Below are positions 8,731 to 15,359 of a DNA stretch of 64,000 nt, piece by piece. Each line of letters begins with the position of its first letter. Positions within the stretch are counted from its first letter, which is position 1. The translations under genes and the position numbers were made by a program. The notes beneath the pieces are model-generated. The model searched no databases. It was not told the origin of the DNA and saw nothing but the letters and a program-made list of their open reading frames with translations. The DNA lies in the NCBI RefSeq assembly GCF_904846075.1, contig NZ_CAJGZH010000001.1, positions 434,001 through 498,000 on the forward strand, in the 5' to 3' direction. The stretch is from Psychrobacter glacincola (GTDB lineage: Bacteria > Pseudomonadota > Gammaproteobacteria > Pseudomonadales > Moraxellaceae).

Positions 8731-9225
8731 TTATAACGTCACTGAGTTGTTTTCACCTAGGTTAGTTGCTTTCTTACCATCCATCACAGCAGCAGTAGTC
8801 ATCTTAAACATATTGACGACCGAGCTACCACTGAGCCAATATTCAGCACCGTGTGGTACGACTTTAATCAGCTGTACATTTGGATCTTCTTTACCTTGCT
8901 CATAAAAAGCATTGTAGATCGGCGACCATAGCTCGTCTAATTTCTCTTGGTCTTCGACCAGTTCCGCTTTACCATTGATTGAGACATAATTTTTGGCATC
9001 TTGACTGACATAAGCCAAGTTTACTTGCGGGTCTTTCTCAATGTCACTCACGGTTTCGGTACTCTTGTCACCGATGAACCAAATCTCTTTTGCACCGATG
9101 CTCGTCTCGCTCGTTGTCATTGGGCAGGCATGCAGATGGCCTTCGTGGGTACGAGTTGTCATCATGGCAAACTTAATGTCTTTTACCAATTCTTGCACTT
9201 TATTGATGTGGTCTTGTCTACTCAT
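8731..9225 (-). CDS. Pyridoxamine 5'-phosphate oxidase-fold general stress protein
   Basis: 164 aa of the GS26-like PPOX/FMN-binding split-barrel family (COG3871). The N-terminal helix (INKVQELVKDIKFAMMTT) is followed by strands HACPMTTSET, IWFIGDKSTETV, VNLAYVSQDAKNYVSINGKAEL and the family-typical ELWSPIYNAFYEQGKEDPNVQLIKV, ending with AEYWLSG. Family members bind flavin or F420-like cofactors, and the catalytic role is generally undefined. The ATG is preceded by GGGAAATT. It converges with the upstream lipoprotein gene. Confidence 0.88.
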   Translation of the reverse strand: MSRQDHINKVQELVKDIKFAMMTTRTHEGHLHACPMTTSETSIGAKEIWFIGDKSTETVSDIEKDPQVNLAYVSQDAKNYVSINGKAELVEDQEKLDELWSPIYNAFYEQGKEDPNVQLIKVVPHGAEYWLSGSSVVNMFKMTTAAVMDGKKATNLGENNSVTL

Positions 9226-9690
9226 AGTAAATTTCCCTTTCTTTATTTTGATTAAGTCGTAGTGATTAAATAGTTGATTGGTTATAGTAGTTTTTATTCA
9301 GGCTAAGCGTTTTTCAAATTAAGCGTTTTCCAAGTATCGAAAACCAGATGAATTGAGAAAAACGATCGTCGCCTTAACAACTGAAACTAGAATACCTAGT
9401 TGTGACCTTGTGTTTATATAGGTTGCCCGTAAGGCGATGTGAGGGTTTGTAAGGACTATAAGCTTTAGGTAAAAATTGCGACGACATCGCTGTTAAGTTT
9501 CTGTTGTGAAAGTAGCCTGTTTTAAAAGTAACAAGGGTTTCAACGATGGCGAAGATTCCACTATTATTGAATAGCAAGCATCAGCAATTTATCTTGGTTT
9601 TGACCTGCTTATTACAGGGCTTCTTGTTATAATACCCAGACCATTTACTTTGCATGGCAGAGATGCCTTGATCTTACGGATTATGCCTTT
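9226..9690. other. Divergent intergenic region between PPOX gene and purL
   Basis: 465 bases holding both promoters. The only clear signal is the extended -10 promoter before purL (listed separately). No supported reading frame and no PurR-like operator that I could recognise. Confidence 0.5.
9625..9633 (+). promoter_or_regulatory. Extended -10 promoter element of purL
   Basis: TG-T-TATAAT: a perfect -10 hexamer (9628-9633) with the TGn extension, 57 bases before the purL start. The best -35-like hexamer, TTGACC at 9600-9605, is spaced 22 bp away and probably too far, which fits reliance on the extended -10. Confidence 0.6.
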
Positions 9691-12600
9691 ATGATGACCA
9701 TCGCCGGACAACCGTTTCTTACCGATTTTCAGACGCAGCAACTCATCAGTCAGTTCCAGCAAAAAACCGAGCTAAATGTCAGCCAAATCCATACCCAGCA
9801 AGTGTATGTGTTATCACGAGAACTAGAAGGTGATGAGCATAAAAAAGCGCTAGACTTACTTGCTGTCGATAGTAGCACTGTCCTTGAAGCCCCAAAAAGC
9901 AATCAATTACAAGTCATCGTAGGTCCACGTTTTGGCACGATTTCGCCATGGGCAAGTAAAGCGACTGATATTTTTAATAACTGTGAAATTGCGATCAATC
10001 GCGTCGAGCGTGTCGTTGTCTATACGCTGACCATCGATAGCAAGATCAGTGAAAAGCTGTCTACTGCCGCTGAGCAGGTGTTGTTTGACCGTATGACGCA
10101 GAGCCTGGTCTATGACTTGAGCGATGTCAGTAAATTGTTCGACGATCAAGCGCCAGCATCACTGAATCATATCGATGTCATCGGACAAGGTCGTACGGCA
10201 CTAGAATTAGCCAACACCCAGTTCGGCTTTGCGCTATCTGTCGAAGATATTGATTATTTGATGAATGCGTATGTCAATGAGCTAAAGCGTAATCCAACGG
10301 ACGTTGAGCTAATGATGTTTGCCCAAGCAAACTCAGAGCATTGCCGTCATAAGATTTTTAACGCTGAGTGGACGGTTGATGGCGAAGTACAGCCAAAGTC
10401 ATTGTTCCAAATGATTAAGAACACTTATAAAGCCAATCCACAAGGTATCTTGTCAGCGTATAAAGACAATGCCGCAGTGATGGCAGGGTCTGAGGGTATG
10501 CGTTTTTATCCTATTCCGACTGACGCGATGGATGCCAATTCAATTCATCCTTATGGCTTTCATCAAGAAGAAATCGACATTTTAATGAAAGTCGAAACCC
10601 ATAACCATCCAACAGCGATTGCCCCTTATTCTGGTGCAGCGACTGGTGCTGGTGGTGAGATTCGTGATGAAGGCGCAACTGGTCGCGGCGGTAAGCCAAA
10701 AGCAGGGCTAACTGGTTTTCATGTATCACATTTGCATATTCCAGAGCTTGCTGAGAAGTGGGAGCAGTCAGGTCAGTTGAGTACGCAGGATTATGGTACG
10801 CCAGATCGTATGGCAACCAGCCTTGAGATTATGACTGAAGCACCACTCGGTTCAGCCAACTTCTCAAACGAATTTGGTCGTCCTAATCTATGCGGTTATT
10901 TCCGTAGTTTTCAGCTTGATACGTCAGCGGCAAAAGACGGCAGCGAGATGCGCGGCTATCATAAGCCAATCATGCTGGCAGGTGGTTACGGCAATATCAA
11001 ACGCAACTTGATTGAAAAAAACGCCATTCAACAAGGTGACCTGCTTATCGTCCTTGGTGGTCCTGCGATGCAAATCGGTCTTGGTGGCGGTGCAGCCTCT
11101 TCGGTTGATAGTGGTGACCTTGATGAAGGCTTGGATTTTGCCTCAGTTCAGCGTGACAATGCTGAAATGGAGCGTCGTTGCCAAGAAGTGATGGATCGCT
11201 GCTGGGCACTAGCAGGTAATGATGTCGATGCGAGTAATAATGGTAAAGACGGCAACCCTATCGTGTCATTGCATGATGTGGGCGCTGGTGGTATCTCTAA
11301 TGCGATGCCAGAGTTGGTCAATGACCACGAGATGGGCGCGGTACTAAATCTGCGTAAAGTTCCATCATTAGAAGCTGGCATGTCACCAATGGCCATTTGG
11401 TCAAACGAAGCGCAAGAGCGTTATGTCCTTGCGATTCACCCAGAAAGCGAAGCCCAATTCGATGCCATCTGCGCGCGTGAGCGTTGCCCGTATGCTATCT
11501 TGGGAACAGCCACGGATGTCCGTCAGCTGGTCGTTGACGATACGTTATTGGATGAGCAGCCAGTTGATATGCCGATGCAAGTATTGCTCGGTGGCACGCC
11601 GAAGATGAAGCGTAGCTTTGAGCGTCAAGAGACTAGCTTGCCAGCATTAGAGCTTGGCGATGTTAATTTAGCCGAGTCTATCAAAGACGTCTTGCGTCAC
11701 CCAACGGTCGCTAGCAAATCATTCTTGATCAGCATTGGTGACCGTTCTATCACCGGTATGGTCGTGCGTGATCAGTATGTGGGTCGCTATCAAGTGCCAG
11801 TATCGGATTGTGCTGTGACAGCGTCAGGCTTAATTGCGCTCGATGGTCAGGTGATGAGCGGCGAAGCGATGAGTATCGGTGAGCGTACACCAGTTGCTCT
11901 CATCAGCCCACAAGCGTCAGCACGCCTTGCAATTGGCGAGGCGATTACTAACATCGCGGGTGCGCGCATTGCTCATTTGTCTGATATTACGATGTCAGCG
12001 AACTGGATGGCTGCCTGTGGTGATGATGCAGAAGATGCAGCATTGTTTGACGCTGTATATACAGTCGGCGAAGAGCTATGCCCAGCATTGGGTATCGCGA
12101 TTCCAGTTGGTAAAGACTCGCTATCGATGCGTGCCAATTGGACTGACAGCAGTGAAGCAGGTGAGACGGATAAATCAGTCGTATCACCAATGAGCTTGGT
12201 GATTACTGCCTTTGCTCCTGTGGTTGACGTGGCAAAGACGCTAACGCCTGAGCTAATCAATGGCGACAGCGCGTTCTACCGTATTGATTTGTCTAAAGGC
12301 AAGCTACGTCTAGGCGGTTCAATCCTTGCGCAAACGCTGAGCCAATTGGGTAACGATTGCCCAGATTTGACACAGCCAAGCGATTTGGTCGACTTCTTTA
12401 ACTTTGTCCAAGCGGGCAATGCTCAAGGCGTCATCAGCGCTTATCACGATATCGGTGATGGTGGTCTACTAGCGACCATCGCTGAGATGCAGTTCACCAG
12501 CCGTCAAGGTATCAAGCTGTCATTGACCGATGATAACTTACTCGGTCAGCTGTTCAGTGAAGAGCTGGGTGCAGTCATCCAAGTATTGCCAGAAAACGTC

Positions 12601-13689
12601 GCGGCTCTCATGCAATTGGCAGAAGAGTTTAACGTTGCTGATATGCTGAGCCTCGTGGGTCAAAGCTCAGAAGAAGACAGCCTGCTTATCCAAACGCCAA
12701 CGCTCATGGGTGATGAAACCCTACGCTTTAGCCGTATTGAATTGCAGCAAGCGTGGACTCAGGTTAGCTATCAAATCGCTCGTCGCCGTGACAATCCTGC
12801 GTGCGTACAGCAAGAGTATGACTTAATCGCTGATGCGAGCCATCAAGGTCTAATCGCTGCGCCGAATTTTGATCTAAATCAGAAAGTTGAAGAACCATAT
12901 TTAGCCAGTCGTGAAAGCAAACCAAGAGTCGCTATCTTGCGCGAGCAAGGCGTCAACGGGCAGACAGAGATGGCAGCAGGCTTCACGCAAGCTGGCTTTG
13001 AAGCGGTCGATGTACACATGAGCGATCTACTGAATGGTCGTATCAATCTACGTGACTTCGACGGTCTGGTCGCTTGTGGTGGCTTTAGTTATGGTGATGT
13101 ACTGGGCGCAGGCTCTGGTTGGGCAAACTCTATCTTGTTCCATGACGAGTTACGTATGCAGTTTGTCCGCTTCTTTGCCCGTCCTGATACCTTCTCACTA
13201 GGTGTCTGTAACGGTTGTCAGATGATGGCTCAGTTAAAAGACCTCATCCCAGGTGCAGATAACTTCCCACGCTTTATCGCCAACCAATCGGCTCGTTTTG
13301 AAGCGCGTACGGTCAACGTAAAAGTCGAGCGTACCAAGTCTATCCTGTTTAAAGGCATGCAAGACAGTATCTTGCCAATCGCTGTGGCGCATGGTGAAGG
13401 CTATGCCACGCTAGACAACAACGAAATCGACGGTATGGCAAAACACGGTCAGCTTGCGATGCGTTATGTCGATAGCCAAGGTCATCCAACTGAGACGTAT
13501 CCGCTCAATCCAAACGGTTCTGTCGGCGGTGTCACGGGTCTGTGTAGCACTGATGGTCGCGTCACTATCATGATGCCGCATCCTGAGCGTAACCTAAAAG
13601 CCTATAACCACAGCTGGAAACCAGAAGAGTGGGACGAAGACGGCGCGTGGATGCGTATGTTCCGTAACGCTCGTGCTTGGTTGCGCTAG
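9691..13689 (+). CDS. purL: Phosphoribosylformylglycinamidine synthase, large single-chain type
   Basis: Catalyses the fourth step of IMP synthesis: FGAR + ATP + glutamine to FGAM. At 1332 aa it is the fused gammaproteobacterial form. It has an N-terminal PurS-like domain, a linker, and two AIRS-like ATP-binding halves (NSEHCRHKIFN near 212, VETHNHPTAIAPYSGAATG near 305, GVQ-type glycine loops). The C-terminal glutamine amidotransferase domain (from about residue 1075) has the nucleophile in GVCNGCQMM and the partner residues in MMPHPERNL. Translation can start at either of two adjacent ATGs (9691 or 9694). Transcribed alone from the extended -10 promoter and closed by a strong terminator. 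No truncation or frameshift seen. Confidence 0.98.
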   Translation: MMTIAGQPFLTDFQTQQLISQFQQKTELNVSQIHTQQVYVLSRELEGDEHKKALDLLAVDSSTVLEAPKSNQLQVIVGPRFGTISPWASKATDIFNNCEIAINRVERVVVYTLTIDSKISEKLSTAAEQVLFDRMTQSLVYDLSDVSKLFDDQAPASLNHIDVIGQGRTALELANTQFGFALSVEDIDYLMNAYVNELKRNPTDVELMMFAQANSEHCRHKIFNAEWTVDGEVQPKSLFQMIKNTYKANPQGILSAYKDNAAVMAGSEGMRFYPIPTDAMDANSIHPYGFHQEEIDILMKVETHNHPTAIAPYSGAATGAGGEIRDEGATGRGGKPKAGLTGFHVSHLHIPELAEKWEQSGQLSTQDYGTPDRMATSLEIMTEAPLGSANFSNEFGRPNLCGYFRSFQLDTSAAKDGSEMRGYHKPIMLAGGYGNIKRNLIEKNAIQQGDLLIVLGGPAMQIGLGGGAASSVDSGDLDEGLDFASVQRDNAEMERRCQEVMDRCWALAGNDVDASNNGKDGNPIVSLHDVGAGGISNAMPELVNDHEMGAVLNLRKVPSLEAGMSPMAIWSNEAQERYVLAIHPESEAQFDAICARERCPYAILGTATDVRQLVVDDTLLDEQPVDMPMQVLLGGTPKMKRSFERQETSLPALELGDVNLAESIKDVLRHPTVASKSFLISIGDRSITGMVVRDQYVGRYQVPVSDCAVTASGLIALDGQVMSGEAMSIGERTPVALISPQASARLAIGEAITNIAGARIAHLSDITMSANWMAACGDDAEDAALFDAVYTVGEELCPALGIAIPVGKDSLSMRANWTDSSEAGETDKSVVSPMSLVITAFAPVVDVAKTLTPELINGDSAFYRIDLSKGKLRLGGSILAQTLSQLGNDCPDLTQPSDLVDFFNFVQAGNAQGVISAYHDIGDGGLLATIAEMQFTSRQGIKLSLTDDNLLGQLFSEELGAVIQVLPENVAALMQLAEEFNVADMLSLVGQSSEEDSLLIQTPTLMGDETLRFSRIELQQAWTQVSYQIARRRDNPACVQQEYDLIADASHQGLIAAPNFDLNQKVEEPYLASRESKPRVAILREQGVNGQTEMAAGFTQAGFEAVDVHMSDLLNGRINLRDFDGLVACGGFSYGDVLGAGSGWANSILFHDELRMQFVRFFARPDTFSLGVCNGCQMMAQLKDLIPGADNFPRFIANQSARFEARTVNVKVERTKSILFKGMQDSILPIAVAHGEGYATLDNNEIDGMAKHGQLAMRYVDSQGHPTETYPLNPNGSVGGVTGLCSTDGRVTIMMPHPERNLKAYNHSWKPEEWDEDGAWMRMFRNARAWLR

Positions 13690-13715
13690 GAAAATTTGAA
13701 TTAATCTTAGATAAT

Positions 13716-13746
13716 AAAAAAGGTGGGCTTAGGCTCACCTTTTTTG
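13716..13746 (+). terminator. Rho-independent terminator of purL
   Basis: AAAAAAGGTGGGC-tta-GGCTCACCTTTTTT hairpin with T tract. This sequence and about 30 bases after it recur at 15248 (see findings). Confidence 0.88.
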
Positions 13747-13794
13747 TGTTTGGGTGTTTTAAATATTGACTTAACTTTGATATCAAGTGATGCG

Positions 13795-13995
13795 GAGTAG
13801 GTTGGTGTGGAGCTTGCGACACCCAACGTTTTTAAGTGAGCTATTTCCCGCCTTCCACTTGTATCTGCCAGTCTGGGCGCGGCGCTGGCTACGGTTTGGG
13901 TCGTCGCTTGCTTTGCGTCGCCACCCCAACACCTAGCCATCGCAACTCGCCCAAACCAGCAGGATACCGCTACAGTCGGGGCTAAACAGCGCCTC
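13795..13995. repeat. GC-rich palindromic segment, possible dispersed repeat
   Basis: Contains GTTGGTGT (13801-13808) facing ACACCCAAC (13819-13827) with one bulge, and GGTTTGGG (13893-13900) facing CCCAAACC (13950-13957), the latter extended outward by GCTGG/CCAGC. Base composition differs sharply from neighbouring DNA. No second copy lies in this window, so calling it a dispersed repeat is inference. Confidence 0.4.
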
Positions 13996-14119
13996 CGAAT
14001 AACCGCTTTGTGATAAATTAGTTTTAACCTTAACGTTAGTCTTATCGGTGCGCTAGGCGAACCTTACGTACTGTAATGTTATAGAAGGTTTTATTGTATT
14101 ACCACCAGACTAATACGGG

Positions 14120-14521
14120 TTATTTTTCCGAATCTTTTGCTATTTCTATAGCATGAAATTTTTTATCTAAGTCTTTTGAAATTCTGAGCATTTCGTATTG
14201 GATAAAATCACTCAAATGATCAAGAGGAGTGTATTTATTTAGGACTAAGTTGCTTTTTTTAAATTCAGGCAGATTTGACATGATTGAAAGGTATTCTTTG
14301 AGTCGCTCTGGGTGTGTTGTAGCACGTTGTAACTGCTTCACGAAAGCAAAGTAAAAAGCTTCGATATTCTTTTCATTATCATCATCATTTAATTCTAAAT
14401 AAATTTTTTCAGCAAGTTCTTTTTGAGACCAACTAAGTCGTTCGCAAACTCTCTTAATCTCTGAGATTAATTGCTTGCTCTCTTCCCTTTTTTCTGTCCT
14501 ATTTTCGCTTGTTGTCCTCAT
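14120..14521 (-). CDS. Small helix-turn-helix-like protein, candidate regulator of the island
   Basis: 133 aa, charged and largely helical. Residues about 25-45 (RVCERLSWSQKELAEKIYLE) look like the first helices of an Xre-type HTH, where SQKELAEK is the usual helix 2-3 signature, but the rest of a canonical Xre domain is not obvious. The C-terminal half (LKEYLSIMSNLPEF, LSDFIQYEMLRISKDLDKK) looks like helical packing or dimerisation. Codon use is AT-rich compared with purL and tdh. The start region and upstream DNA carry repeated TGTCCT/AGGACA hexamers, fitting autoregulation (inference). It is divergent from the 37-aa peptide gene. No close family recognised. Confidence 0.65.
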   Translation of the reverse strand: MRTTSENRTEKREESKQLISEIKRVCERLSWSQKELAEKIYLELNDDDNEKNIEAFYFAFVKQLQRATTHPERLKEYLSIMSNLPEFKKSNLVLNKYTPLDHLSDFIQYEMLRISKDLDKKFHAIEIAKDSEK

Positions 14522-14564
14522 TTGTCTTTTTCCATTAGTTAATATGGTTTTGTCCTCAAGGACA
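14495..14564. promoter_or_regulatory. Operator-like cluster of TGTCCT/AGGACA hexamers
   Basis: TGTCCT occurs at 14495-14500, 14513-14518 and 14551-14556. The last pairs with AGGACA at 14559-14564 as a perfect 14-bp palindrome with a CA centre. The first two lie inside the first codons of the HTH-like gene, 18 bp apart. The palindrome lies between the divergent starts. Confidence 0.5.
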
Positions 14565-14591
14565 TCTACTTAATTTAAAGGAGTAATAATT

Positions 14592-14705
14592 ATGTTGAAA
14601 TTTACTAATGTACAAGCAGCAAGCAACACGCCACCAAACGGCCCAAGCACTACAGGTAAACCTTCTGGTGGTGGTCGTGGTAACAATTCACCGCGTGGCA
14701 AATAG
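14592..14705 (+). CDS. 37-residue Pro/Gly/Asn-rich peptide of unknown function
   Basis: A very short gene that translates as MLKFTNVQAASNTPP.. and ends ..GGGRGNNSPRGK. The composition is dominated by Pro, Gly, Asn, Ser and Thr, with almost no hydrophobic residues after position 8, so it is probably unstructured and not membrane-embedded. A strong ribosome-binding site, AAAGGAG at 14576-14582, precedes the ATG at good spacing; this is the main reason for calling it real. It is divergent from the HTH-like gene, with the operator-like palindrome between, and its stop codon abuts the stop of the convergent zinc-ribbon gene. It could be a toxin, a signalling or modified peptide, or a leader; the sequence does not decide. 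Confidence 0.6.
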   Translation: MLKFTNVQAASNTPPNGPSTTGKPSGGGRGNNSPRGK

Positions 14706-15110
14706 TTAGTAGCAAGCAGCAATATTTTCCCTAAAACGAGAAACAAATTGTTTCTCGTTTCCTCCAATGTCACTTTGACTGATATCATCCATTGTTTTTT
14801 CTAATGCACATATGCACAGAGCAGTCTTTTCTTTAACAGAATTGCGAGACAATGCATGGAGTCGACCAGAAGAGCAGGCATTGATTAACTCATATTCTGT
14901 TGCCACTGGGTATCGATCATCTGATATAAATTTTCCAACTTCATACCCTCCAAATGCAGATAAAGAGATAACGAACGAGGTTAATATAATTGGCTTTTTA
15001 AAATGTTTATAAAAATATCCCTCTAGTGTTTTGTTACAACTCGCACATGCTATGTTATTTTCATACTCTATTTGATTAATCTCTTTACAGGCAGGACATT
15101 CGATCTGCAT
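14706..15110 (-). CDS. Zinc-ribbon, single-pass membrane protein
   Basis: 134 aa starting at ATG 15110, preceded by AAGGAAA; a longer frame beginning at TTG 15158 lacks such a site. The N-terminus is a four-cysteine zinc ribbon, C5-P-A-C8 and C22-A-S-C25. A Lys-rich stretch and one transmembrane helix follow at about 39-60 (PIILTSFVISLSAFGGYEVG). The remaining ~75 residues would sit across the membrane and carry further cysteines (ACSSG, CICALE, AACY). The topology suggests a cytoplasmic ribbon and a periplasmic tail stabilised by disulphides. AT-rich like its neighbours. No known family is assigned; its position tail-to-tail with the peptide gene suggests a shared system (inference). Confidence 0.65.
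   Translation of the reverse strand: MQIECPACKEINQIEYENNIACASCNKTLEGYFYKHFKKPIILTSFVISLSAFGGYEVGKFISDDRYPVATEYELINACSSGRLHALSRNSVKEKTALCICALEKTMDDISQSDIGGNEKQFVSRFRENIAACY
14734..14760. terminator. Strong intragenic inverted repeat, possible terminator for the peptide gene
   Basis: AAACGAGAAAC and GTTTCTCGTTT form a perfect 11-bp stem with a 5-nt loop, 28 bases past the peptide stop. It lies inside the 3' end of the opposing zinc-ribbon gene, where it codes for residues near the C-terminus. The T tract is short, so termination is plausible but unproven. Confidence 0.5.
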
Positions 15111-15247
15111 GTTTTTTCCTTGTACTGGTTTGATATCTAAAAAATACACTTTAGACAAAATGAGCTGAGTGATATATAAAGTTTTTTGACGTCTTAAGTT
15201 GCTTCGTTAAGATCAACTAAGTTAGCTTAAAATAGTGTTCTACAAAT

Positions 15248-15278
15248 AAAAAAGGTGAGCGAAAAACTCACCTTTTTT
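15248..15278. terminator. Rho-independent terminator downstream of the HEPN-like gene
   Basis: AAAAAAGGTGAG-cgaaaaa-CTCACCTTTTTT: strong and symmetric, 80 bases past the stop of the minus-strand HEPN-like gene. Closely similar to the purL terminator at 13716, including downstream sequence. Confidence 0.85.
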
Positions 15279-15359
15279 GTGTTTTGGGGTCTTGAAATAG
15301 TGAAGTTCAGTCTACTTTTCGAAGATCTTAGCTAATATGAAATATAAGGATGAAAGAAT

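Larger units (their letters stand above)
13690..14119. other. Intergenic region after purL, with GC-rich folded segment
   Basis: 430 bases. The first part holds the purL terminator. About 13795-13995 is visibly richer in G and C than its surroundings and full of inverted repeats (listed separately). The remainder up to 14119 is plain AT-rich sequence. No supported gene. Confidence 0.5.

Noticed and set aside
13801..13827. attC-like (integron) recombination site
   Set aside because: ACCCAAC fits the R' consensus, but the partner GTTRRRY site and the L boxes are missing, and no cassette array or integrase is present.
13707..13940. 77-codon minus-strand frame through the GC-rich segment
   Set aside because: It runs through the purL terminator and the folded segment, has no ribosome-binding site and no family resemblance. 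A result of high GC and symmetry, not a gene I can support.
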